Part shown: positions 28,710 to 36,092 of the stretch, piece after piece
Layout: each line of letters opens with the position of its first letter
Numbering within the stretch: the stretch's first letter is position 1
Assembly: GCA_030696505.1 (NCBI GenBank)
Contig: JAUYSD010000198.1
Span: 1 to 36,092 of the forward strand
Source: Sulfuritalea sp.
GTDB lineage: Bacteria > Pseudomonadota > Gammaproteobacteria > Burkholderiales > Rhodocyclaceae
DNA: 36,092 bases
Direction: 5' to 3'
Translations under genes and position numbers: made by a program
The notes under the pieces: generated by a model
Seen by the model: the letters and a program-made list of their open reading frames with translations, nothing else
Database searches by the model: none
What the model was told of the DNA's origin: nothing

Positions 28710-28741
28710 GGCATTCTCCTGTGTGATTTCCGATGGGCGCG

Positions 28742-30412
<1,671 letters not shown>

Positions 30413-30440
30413 TCGCTTCTCCTTGATTTTAAGTGGCTGT

Positions 30441-30467
30441 TTCAGGTGATTCGGGTGATTCAGGTGG
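30441..30467. repeat. Three tandem 9-bp units at the regulator stop / boxC leader
   Basis: TTCAGGTGA, TTCGGGTGA and TTCAGGTGG follow one another and cover the last codons and stop of the regulator gene plus part of the boxC leader. The units differ at one or two bases. Confidence 0.6.
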
Positions 30468-31428
30468 TAATGGCTTGGTGCAACTGGACGAGACAGTCTT
30501 CCGGCCTCCGACCGGTGGTGTCGAGTGTGAAATCGGCTTTGGAGTACAGCGGCTCGCGCGCGACGAGGATGCGGCGCATGTCTTCCATTGCCTCGGTATT
30601 GCCTTCCATGGGACGGAAATCGCCCTGGGCGACGACGCGCGACATGTGTTCTTCCGGCGTCGCTTTCACCCAGACGGTGAAACAATTCATCAGCAGCAGA
30701 TTGAAGGTTTCGGCTTCGGAAACAATGCCGCCGCCGACGGTGATGACGGCACTTTCGTGCTGGGCGATGAAACTCTCGAGACAGCGCCGCTCCAGGCGGC
30801 GAAACCCGGGCTGGCCGTAGAGCATGAACACTTCGTTGAGGCTCATGCCGGCCTCGGCCTCGATGGCGCTGTTGAGTTCGACGAAGGGCAGGGCAAGTTC
30901 GCTGGCGAGCGCACGGCCAAGCGTCGACTTGCCGGCACCGCGCAAGCCGACCAGGGCAATGCGCTTGCGGCGCGAGGCGTCTTCGTTGCCGAAATCGCGC
31001 ATCAGGCGCAGCAAGGCCTCTTCGAGGCGATTGGGCGAGAGTTGTTCGAGGAAGCGCGAAATCAGCCGGTACTCCGGCGAACTCTGCTGCGGCTCCAGCA
31101 GCTCGACCAGGGATATTCCAAGGGCATGGGCGACATGGCGCAGGACCATGATCGAGGGGTTGGTTTCGCCGCTCTCCACCTGCGCCAGATAACGCTCCGA
31201 GACATTCGAGCTCTGCGCCAGCGACTTGCGCGACATGCCGCGCCGCGCGCGCGACTCGCGGACGCGGATTCCCAGCGATTGTATGAACTCTGTGTCCGCC
31301 GCCTCATCAAAGAAGCGCATGGCGCCAAGCATTTCGGTCTTATCGGTCGATTGCATCTTTGTCAGCCCAGTGATTTCGGTCTGGTGAACACGAAGCGGAT
31401 TCTCGAGGGCAGCAAACGCCTGCTTCAT
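30460..31428 (-). CDS. boxR: BoxR/BzdR-type benzoyl-CoA-responsive regulator
   Basis: This protein of up to 322 residues has an XRE-type HTH near residues 52-108 (LGIRVRESRARRGMSRKSLAQ, VSERYLAQVESGETNPS) joined by a short linker to a shikimate-kinase-like domain from about 155. That domain has P-loop LVGLRGAGKSTLG, VITVGGGIV and VAREPLY. This fusion is the hallmark of BzdR and BoxR, repressors released by benzoyl-CoA. It lies between boxCBA (same strand) and divergent bzdN, so either symbol could apply. The start is uncertain: ATG codons at 31428 and 31356 both lack a good ribosome site, and the latter would give 298 residues, the length I recall for BzdR. Its promoter overlaps the operator at 31473-31486. 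Confidence 0.9.
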   Translation of the reverse strand: MKQAFAALENPLRVHQTEITGLTKMQSTDKTEMLGAMRFFDEAADTEFIQSLGIRVRESRARRGMSRKSLAQSSNVSERYLAQVESGETNPSIMVLRHVAHALGISLVELLEPQQSSPEYRLISRFLEQLSPNRLEEALLRLMRDFGNEDASRRKRIALVGLRGAGKSTLGRALASELALPFVELNSAIEAEAGMSLNEVFMLYGQPGFRRLERRCLESFIAQHESAVITVGGGIVSEAETFNLLLMNCFTVWVKATPEEHMSRVVAQGDFRPMEGNTEAMEDMRRILVAREPLYSKADFTLDTTGRRPEDCLVQLHQAITT

Positions 31429-31472
31429 TGGCGTTACCGCAGAGGCCGCAGCCGGAACAACGTTCAGGTAGG

Positions 31473-31486
31473 TGCACTATAGTACA
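31473..31486. promoter_or_regulatory. BoxR/BzdR-type operator in the boxR-bzdN region
   Basis: TGCACTATAGTACA fits TGCA-N6-TGCA with one mismatch and is a near-palindrome. It overlaps a minus-strand -10 (TACTAT, 31479-31484), which suggests autorepression of the regulator and control of boxCBA. The same site stands before the TRAP operon at 20512. Confidence 0.65.
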
Positions 31487-31505
31487 TACTCCAGGGCAAT
31501 GTAAA
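31479..31505 (-). promoter_or_regulatory. Candidate promoter of boxR-boxCBA
   Basis: On the minus strand TTTACA (31500-31505) and TACTAT (31479-31484) are 15 bp apart, which is shorter than optimal. The -10 lies within the operator at 31473-31486. Confidence 0.4.
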
Positions 31506-31524
31506 AATAATTTTTTAAACCTAA

Positions 31525-31551
31525 TGTAAAAGCAGGTAATAAAGTTTTACA
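31525..31551. repeat. Inverted repeat in the control region
   Basis: TGTAAAA (31525-31531) and TTTTACA (31545-31551) are separated by 13 bp; a further TGTAAAA lies at 31500-31506, 25 bp upstream. This could be a binding site for another regulator or a nucleoid protein. It is centred about 114 bp before the predicted bzdN start site. Confidence 0.45.
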
Positions 31552-31615
31552 AGGTATTGAAAATAAAGGACAGACACTCTGTTCTGAGGAGTAGGAAAAA
31601 TATTGCATGGGGCTA

Positions 31616-31644
31616 TTGACGAGATGGTCTTTTTATCTCATACT
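31616..31644 (+). promoter_or_regulatory. Sigma70-type promoter of bzdNOPQ
   Basis: TTGACG (31616-31621) and CATACT (31639-31644) are exactly 17 bp apart and face bzdN, whose ATG is 110 nt downstream. The predicted start is near 31651, giving a leader of about 100 nt. Confidence 0.65.
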
Positions 31645-31657
31645 CCGCTCCGGAATG

Positions 31658-31671
31658 TGCAGTATGGTTCA
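31658..31671. promoter_or_regulatory. Weaker operator-like site at the bzdN start region
   Basis: TGCAGTATGGTTCA fits TGCA-N6-TGCA with two mismatches and lies just downstream of the predicted bzdN transcription start, where a repressor could block the promoter. Confidence 0.35.
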
Positions 31672-31754
31672 GTGATGGAACAATAGTTCCAAATCCACTA
31701 ATAGAACGGCGCGTCCGGAGCACGATGTGATGGATCGCCAAAAAGGAGGCACAA

Positions 31755-32894
31755 ATGGCTGATGGTTTGTTCGACCAGTTCAAGGGCTGGTATGAGAATC
31801 GCCACGACTACGCACGCGACTGGAAGCAGCGCACCGGTGGGCAGGTTGTGGCTACGATGTGTACCTATACTGCGGAGGAATTGCTGATCGCTTGCGGCAT
31901 GCTGCCGGTGCGCGTACTCGGTGCACATGAACCGCAAAACGTGACCGAGCCGCATATCTTCGGCATGTTCTGTCCCTTCTGCCGCGATTCGCTGGCCCAG
32001 GGCCTGCTCGGCCGCTACGATTACTGCCAGGGCGTTACCCTGACGCAGTCCTGCATCCAGTATCGGCAGACCTTCAGTTCCTGGCGCAGCAATGTGCCGA
32101 CCGTGGAATGGGACTACTACGTGGCGATGCCCAACGAAGTCCAGTCGGCGCATGCACGCAAGGCTCACTACAACGAACTCCAGTCCTTCCGCACTTTCCT
32201 CCAGGCCCTGACCGGCAAGGAGCTGACCGACGACATGCTCAGGGAAGCATTGGCCGTGGTCGACGAAAACCGCCGCCTGTTGCGCGAGCTGTTCGAGTAC
32301 CGCAAGGTCGCCAATCCGCAGGTGACCGGCTGCGAAGCGCTCTACGCCTCGATTACCGCGCAGTTTGTGGACAAGCGCGAGCATAACGAGATGTTGAAGA
32401 AGGTCCTTGCCGCACTGCCTACCCGTCAGTTGAATCGTCCCGAAGGCGTGCGTTTCATGACCATCGGTTCGGAAAACGACGACCTCGCTTTCATGAACAT
32501 GGTCGAGTCGGTCGGATCGACCATCGTGATCGACGATCAGTGTTCCGGCACCCGCTACTTCTGGAACGAGTCGAAGCCCGAGGACGATGTGATCAAGGCG
32601 ATCGCCGATCGCTACTGCGACCGTCCGGCCTGCCCGACCAAGGATTACCCGGCCCACACGCGCTTCGACCATGTGCTGGGTCTGGCCAAGGATTACAACG
32701 CGCGCGCCGCGATCTTCCTGCAGCAGAAGTTCTGCGATCCGCACGAGGGCGACTATCCTGACCTGAAGGCGCACCTTGAGAGCAACGGTATCCCGACGCT
32801 GTTCCTGGAATTCGACATTACCAATCCGATCGGCCCCTTCCGCATCCGTATCGAGGCATTCCTCGAGACGATGAGCGACGAAGAGCTGTTCTAG
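31755..32894 (+). CDS. bzdN: Benzoyl-CoA reductase subunit BzdN
   Basis: This 379-residue member of the 2-hydroxyacyl-CoA dehydratase D-component family is one of two subunits that bind benzoyl-CoA and Fe-S clusters. Conserved Cys residues lie in [19 protein letters not shown] (near 36 and 48), [13 protein letters not shown] and [12 protein letters not shown]. The length and the following bzdO, bzdP and bzdQ match the Azoarcus-type reductase. The complex reduces the aromatic ring by two electrons at the cost of ATP in the absence of oxygen. AAAGGAGG precedes the ATG. It is the first gene of the bzd operon in the window, 16 nt ahead of bzdO. Confidence 0.92.
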   Translation: MADGLFDQFKGWYENRHDYARDWKQRTGGQVVATMCTYTAEELLIACGMLPVRVLGAHEPQNVTEPHIFGMFCPFCRDSLAQGLLGRYDYCQGVTLTQSCIQYRQTFSSWRSNVPTVEWDYYVAMPNEVQSAHARKAHYNELQSFRTFLQALTGKELTDDMLREALAVVDENRRLLRELFEYRKVANPQVTGCEALYASITAQFVDKREHNEMLKKVLAALPTRQLNRPEGVRFMTIGSENDDLAFMNMVESVGSTIVIDDQCSGTRYFWNESKPEDDVIKAIADRYCDRPACPTKDYPAHTRFDHVLGLAKDYNARAAIFLQQKFCDPHEGDYPDLKAHLESNGIPTLFLEFDITNPIGPFRIRIEAFLETMSDEELF

Positions 32895-32910
32895 ACCAAG
32901 GGGGAAGCAG

Positions 32911-34221
32911 ATGAATGCACCGAACAAGTATCCGACCGAATCCCTCAAGCTGTGGGGCAAGGCCAAGCAACTGCGCGAGCAGTACTACCAGAACTATGCG
33001 CGCGCCAAGGACAACGGCGGCCTGCGCTGGTCGGGCTCGGCCTGGGCGCTGGATGCCCTGCCGGCCGGCCTCGGCGACGACGTCTATTCGCTGACCGGCG
33101 AGCCCTACGCGGCGGCTGTCGCGCACGACAAGAAGTTCGCCAAGGAATGCATGGACGCCGCCGAGTCGGTGGGCTTTGCCCGCGACCTGTGCTCCTACAT
33201 GCGTATCTACTGGGGCGGCATGCACCTCGACAAATACCTGTATGGCGGCAAGTTCCCCAAGCCCGACTTCATTTTCCAGACGCAGATCTGCTGTTCCCAC
33301 TCCAAGTGGTACCAGCACGTCGCCAAGGAAGAGCAGGTGCCGCAGTTCTACGTCGACGTCGGCGTCGGTCCCTACAAGGACATGAACGCGGCGCGCCTCG
33401 ACTACGTCACCAATCAGTTGCACGACAGCATCGAGTTCATGGAAAAGGCCACGGGCCGCAAGTTCGACGATGAGAAGTTCATCAAGGCGGTCAAGAACGA
33501 AATGCGCTCGACCAGCCGCTGGGCCGATATCTGCGCCCTGAACAAGGTCAAGCCGGCGCCGCTCGACGAAAAGACCATGTACTCGCTGTATGTATTGGCG
33601 ACCTTGTCGAAGTCCTCGCAGTGGTGTGCCGACTTCTACGACGAGCTCTACGACGAGGTCAAGGATCGCGTCGCGCGCGGCATCGCCGCCGTGCCGAATG
33701 AGAAGTGCCGCATGATGTCGGACACGCAGCCGCCCTGGTCCTTCCTCAAGATCTTCCGCTATCTGGAAACCTACGGCGCGGTGTCGATCGGTTCCTTGTA
33801 CACCTTCGCCCTCGAAGGCATCTGGGAAGACAAGCCGGACGGCAGCTGGGGCGGCCGCTCCCTGCCCTGGGAAAACGGTGTCGAAATGAATGACCGCGAC
33901 ACGGTGCTGCGCCTCTACGCCGACTGGAATCTGTCCAAGCCGCAGTGGCAGCACTTCTTCGATCCGCGCCTGAAGACCGCCATGATGCTGCGCATCATCA
34001 AGGAATGGCAGGTCGACGGCGTCATGCTGCACCTGAATCGCGGCTGCGAAGGCCTCAGCCTGGGCATCATGGAAAACCGCGGCGGCATCGCCAAGGCCGG
34101 CGTGCCGATCATGACCTTCGAAGGCAACATGGGTGACGAGCGCGAGTTCGACGAAGTGCGCACGCAGGCACGGGTCGACGCCTTCATGGAACAGCTCGGT
34201 CTGCGTCGCCAGGCTGCCTGA
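32911..34221 (+). CDS. bzdO: Benzoyl-CoA reductase subunit BzdO
   Basis: This 436-residue protein is the second dehydratase-like subunit and partner of BzdN. Cys-bearing stretches include [13 protein letters not shown] near residue 128, [14 protein letters not shown] and [17 protein letters not shown] near 378. These fit the family's cluster and substrate pocket. Length agrees with BzdO and BcrB. AAGGGGG lies before the ATG. The close spacing on both sides (16 and 30 nt) supports cotranscription with bzdN and bzdP. Confidence 0.92.
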   Translation: MNAPNKYPTESLKLWGKAKQLREQYYQNYARAKDNGGLRWSGSAWALDALPAGLGDDVYSLTGEPYAAAVAHDKKFAKECMDAAESVGFARDLCSYMRIYWGGMHLDKYLYGGKFPKPDFIFQTQICCSHSKWYQHVAKEEQVPQFYVDVGVGPYKDMNAARLDYVTNQLHDSIEFMEKATGRKFDDEKFIKAVKNEMRSTSRWADICALNKVKPAPLDEKTMYSLYVLATLSKSSQWCADFYDELYDEVKDRVARGIAAVPNEKCRMMSDTQPPWSFLKIFRYLETYGAVSIGSLYTFALEGIWEDKPDGSWGGRSLPWENGVEMNDRDTVLRLYADWNLSKPQWQHFFDPRLKTAMMLRIIKEWQVDGVMLHLNRGCEGLSLGIMENRGGIAKAGVPIMTFEGNMGDEREFDEVRTQARVDAFMEQLGLRRQAA

Positions 34222-34251
34222 TCTAATCGAGAGCAAAAAGGAGGAATTACG

Positions 34252-35061
34252 ATGATTACCGCTGGAATCGATATGGGCTCGCGCAGCATCAAGGTGGTGC
34301 TGCTTGAGGAACTCAAGGTGGACGGTGCGCCGCAACTCAAATACGGCGTGAAGAAGGTGCACATCATGATGCCGGGCGACCTGGATCAGGACGTGGCGGC
34401 CGACAAGGCCTACGACGAGACCCTGGCTGCCGCCGGGCTAAAGCGTGACGATGTCAAGGTGGTGTTCGCCACCGGCGCCGGACGCAAGCAGGTGGGTTTC
34501 GCCACCGAAGGCATCACGGAAATGACCGCCGGGGCCAAGGGCGCGGTATTCATGTACCCGCAGGCGCGCACCGTGGTCGATGTCGGTGCCGAAGAGGGCC
34601 GTGGCATGAAGACCGACGCCGAAGGCCGCGCGATCGACTTTGCCGGCAACGAGAAATGTGCCGCCGGTGCCGGGTCTTTTGCCGAAGCCATGTCGCGTGC
34701 GCTGCAAATGACGCTCAAGGAATTCGGCGAGGCCAGTCTGCAGTCCGACAAGTCGATCCCGATGAACGCCCAATGCACGGTGTTCGCCGAGTCCGAAGTG
34801 GTCTCGCTGATCCATTCCTCGACGCCGAAGAACGACATCGCCAAGGCCGTGCTCGATGCCGTCGCCAGCCGCGTCTGCGCCATGGTGCGCCGTGTCGGCA
34901 TCGAAGGTGAAGTGGTGCTGATCGGCGGCATGGTGCATAACGCCGGCTTCGTCCAGTCGCTGAAGGTGGCGATGGGCGTCGATGCGATTTCCCTGCCTGA
35001 CATGCCCGAGTACATCAGCGCGCTGGGTTGCGCGATGATTGCCGCCGAGCGTCAGCACTGA
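34252..35061 (+). CDS. bzdP: Benzoyl-CoA reductase ATPase subunit BzdP
   Basis: This 269-residue member of the BadF/BcrA ASKHA ATPases couples ATP hydrolysis to electron transfer. It has the phosphate-1 motif TAGIDMGSRSIKVVL, the cluster motif NEKCAAGAGSFAEAM (C136), a second Cys in MNAQCTVFAESEVVSLI (C175) and the adenosine motif VVLIGGMVHNAGFV. The Cys pair of BzdP and BzdQ should hold a bridging [4Fe-4S] cluster. The phosphate-2 motif is unusual, DVGAEEGRGM instead of DMGGQDCKAI in BzdQ. The short length separates this from the larger Thauera BcrA. GGAGG precedes the ATG. Confidence 0.9.
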   Translation: MITAGIDMGSRSIKVVLLEELKVDGAPQLKYGVKKVHIMMPGDLDQDVAADKAYDETLAAAGLKRDDVKVVFATGAGRKQVGFATEGITEMTAGAKGAVFMYPQARTVVDVGAEEGRGMKTDAEGRAIDFAGNEKCAAGAGSFAEAMSRALQMTLKEFGEASLQSDKSIPMNAQCTVFAESEVVSLIHSSTPKNDIAKAVLDAVASRVCAMVRRVGIEGEVVLIGGMVHNAGFVQSLKVAMGVDAISLPDMPEYISALGCAMIAAERQH

Positions 35062-35072
35062 TGAAACCCCTG

Positions 35073-35115
35073 CGTAGCGGGCGGGCCAGCAAGAGACGCT
35101 GACCTCGCCGCTACG
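35073..35115. other. Intercistronic inverted repeat bzdP-bzdQ
   Basis: CGTAGCGG and CCGCTACG (8 bp each) enclose a 27-nt loop within the 84-nt gap between bzdP and bzdQ, the widest gap in the operon. There is no T run, so mRNA processing or stabilisation is more likely than termination. Confidence 0.45.
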
Positions 35116-35145
35116 GATGAACCCATACGGACAAGGAGCGAGAAC

Positions 35146-36066
35146 ATGAATGCAGAAGTGACAGCAGCCCCCGCGGTTGCCGAAACGGTCCCGGAGAAGA
35201 AGGAATTCTGGCGTTGGCAGGAAAATACCTGGGTCGATGAGACCAAGGACTGGAAGACGGCCAAGATCATCACCTGCGGTATCGATGTCGGTTCGGTATC
35301 GTCGCAGGCGGTGCTGGTGGTCGACGGCGAACTCTACGGCTTCAACAGCATGCGCACCGGCAACAATTCGCCGGATTCCGCCACCAATGCGCTGCAAGGC
35401 GTGATGGACAAGTGCGGCATGAAGCTCGAAGACATCCACTACGTGGTCGGCACCGGCTACGGCCGGGTCAACGTGCCCTTCGCCCACAAGGCCATCACCG
35501 AGATCGCCTGCCATGCCCGCGGCGCCAACTACATGGGCGGCAACGGCGTGCGCACCATTCTCGACATGGGCGGCCAGGACTGCAAGGCCATCCACTGCGA
35601 TGAAAAAGGCAAGGTCACCAACTTCCTGATGAACGACAAGTGCGCGGCTGGCACCGGTCGCGGCATGGAAGTGATTTCCGACCTGATGCAGATCCCGATC
35701 GCCGAACTCGGTCCGCGTTCCTTCGACGTCGATGTCGAGCCGGCCGCCGTTTCGTCGGTCTGCGTGGTGTTCGCCAAGTCCGAGGCGCTGGGCCTGCTCA
35801 AGGCCGGCTACACCAAGAACAAGGTGATCGCGGCGTATTGCCAGGCGATGGCCGAGCGCGTAGTGTCCCTGCTGGAGCGCATCGGCGTCGAGGAAGGCTT
35901 CTTCATCACCGGCGGCATCGCCAAGAACCCGGGCGTCGTCAAGCGCATCGAAAGGATCCTCGGCATCAAGGCGATGGAGACCAAGGTCGACAGCCAGATC
36001 GCCGGCGCCCTGGGCGCCGCGCTGTTCGGTTACACGCTGATGTCGAAGAAGGCTGCTGCGGCCTGA
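35146..36066 (+). CDS. bzdQ: Benzoyl-CoA reductase ATPase subunit BzdQ
   Basis: This 306-residue ASKHA ATPase pairs with BzdP. After a 40-residue extension with FWRWQENTWVDETKDWK come TCGIDVGSVSSQAVLV (phosphate-1), TILDMGGQDCKAI (phosphate-2), NDKCAAGTGRGMEVI (C166), SSVCVVFAKSEALGL (C206) and GFFITGGIAKNPGVVKRIE (adenosine). All canonical motifs are intact, unlike BzdP. AAGGAG precedes the ATG. Length fits BzdQ of the Azoarcus type. The window ends 26 nt later; ferredoxin and later bzd pathway genes would be expected just outside. Confidence 0.91.
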   Translation: MNAEVTAAPAVAETVPEKKEFWRWQENTWVDETKDWKTAKIITCGIDVGSVSSQAVLVVDGELYGFNSMRTGNNSPDSATNALQGVMDKCGMKLEDIHYVVGTGYGRVNVPFAHKAITEIACHARGANYMGGNGVRTILDMGGQDCKAIHCDEKGKVTNFLMNDKCAAGTGRGMEVISDLMQIPIAELGPRSFDVDVEPAAVSSVCVVFAKSEALGLLKAGYTKNKVIAAYCQAMAERVVSLLERIGVEEGFFITGGIAKNPGVVKRIERILGIKAMETKVDSQIAGALGAALFGYTLMSKKAAAA

Positions 36067-36092
36067 TAGCCTCTTGCGGCGGCCGGCGTTCT

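Larger units (their letters stand above)
31429..31754. other. AT-rich divergent control region between boxR and bzdN
   Basis: This 326-bp gap is much richer in A and T than its surroundings. It holds an operator at 31473, a minus-strand promoter overlapping it, an inverted repeat at 31525, a plus-strand promoter at 31616, a weaker operator-like site at 31658 and the bzdN ribosome site AAGGAGG. I see no clear FNR-type TTGAT-N4-ATCAA box and no gene. Confidence 0.7.

Noticed and set aside
31755-36066. Thauera-type bcrCBAD
   Set aside because: The two ATPase subunits are short (269 and 306 residues) in the order small then larger, which fits the Azoarcus bzdNOPQ type rather than the roughly 440-residue BcrA.

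Overview
The window looks like chromosomal DNA of a high-GC, facultatively anaerobic (probably denitrifying) betaproteobacterium of the Rhodocyclales/Sterolibacteriaceae kind. This rests on the isc-operon tail, the Azoarcus/Aromatoleum-type pad and bzd gene sets, and the coexistence of oxygen-dependent (box) and oxygen-sensitive (bzd) benzoyl-CoA pathways. The genus cannot be fixed from the sequence alone.

Layout. (1) 1-5194: housekeeping genes. These are the end of the iscS/hscA operon (hscA 3' end, fdx, iscX), a TatD nuclease, thiol peroxidase tpx, typA/bipA on the minus strand, a methylthioinosine/methylthioadenosine phosphorylase and a peptide deformylase. (2) 5265-8871, minus strand: a PaaX-family repressor, an NDP-forming acyl-CoA synthetase-like protein that lacks the first lobe of its ATP-grasp domain, and a FlK-like acyl-CoA thioesterase. 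(3) 9089-20445, plus strand: an FdhD sulfurtransferase followed by padBCD (molybdenum phenylacetyl-CoA:acceptor oxidoreductase), padEFGHI (five-subunit phenylglyoxylate oxidoreductase) and padJ (phenylacetate-CoA ligase). Together these take phenylacetate to phenylacetyl-CoA, phenylglyoxylate and benzoyl-CoA without oxygen. (4) 20678-25846: a DctPQM TRAP transporter and a chemoreceptor. (5) 25932-30412, minus strand: boxCBA, the aerobic/microaerobic benzoyl-CoA epoxidation pathway. (6) 30460-31428, minus strand: one BoxR/BzdR-type regulator (HTH plus shikimate-kinase-like domain). (7) 31755-36066, plus strand: bzdNOPQ, the ATP-dependent benzoyl-CoA reductase of the Azoarcus (small ATPase subunit) type. 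The rest of the bzd operon lies beyond the right edge.

How it works together. Phenylacetate and benzoate both end at benzoyl-CoA, which is then reduced (bzd, anoxic) or epoxidised (box, oxic). The bzd and box operons diverge from a 326-bp control region beside a single benzoyl-CoA-type regulator. A near-perfect TGCA-N6-TGCA operator there (31473-31486) reappears upstream of the TRAP operon (20512-20525), which suggests that the transporter and chemoreceptor belong to the benzoyl-CoA regulon. A second shared operator, two GATACA/TGTATC arms about 26-27 bp apart, lies in front of both the pad operon and the synthetase/thioesterase operon and is the likely PaaX-type site.

Unexplained structure. 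A roughly 25-bp interspersed repeat (core GCCAGCGCCAACTCTT) occurs six times. Four copies lie within about 30 bp after stop codons and two lie inside genes (padI, boxA). It matches no element I recognise. No tRNA, rRNA, CRISPR array or insertion sequence was seen.
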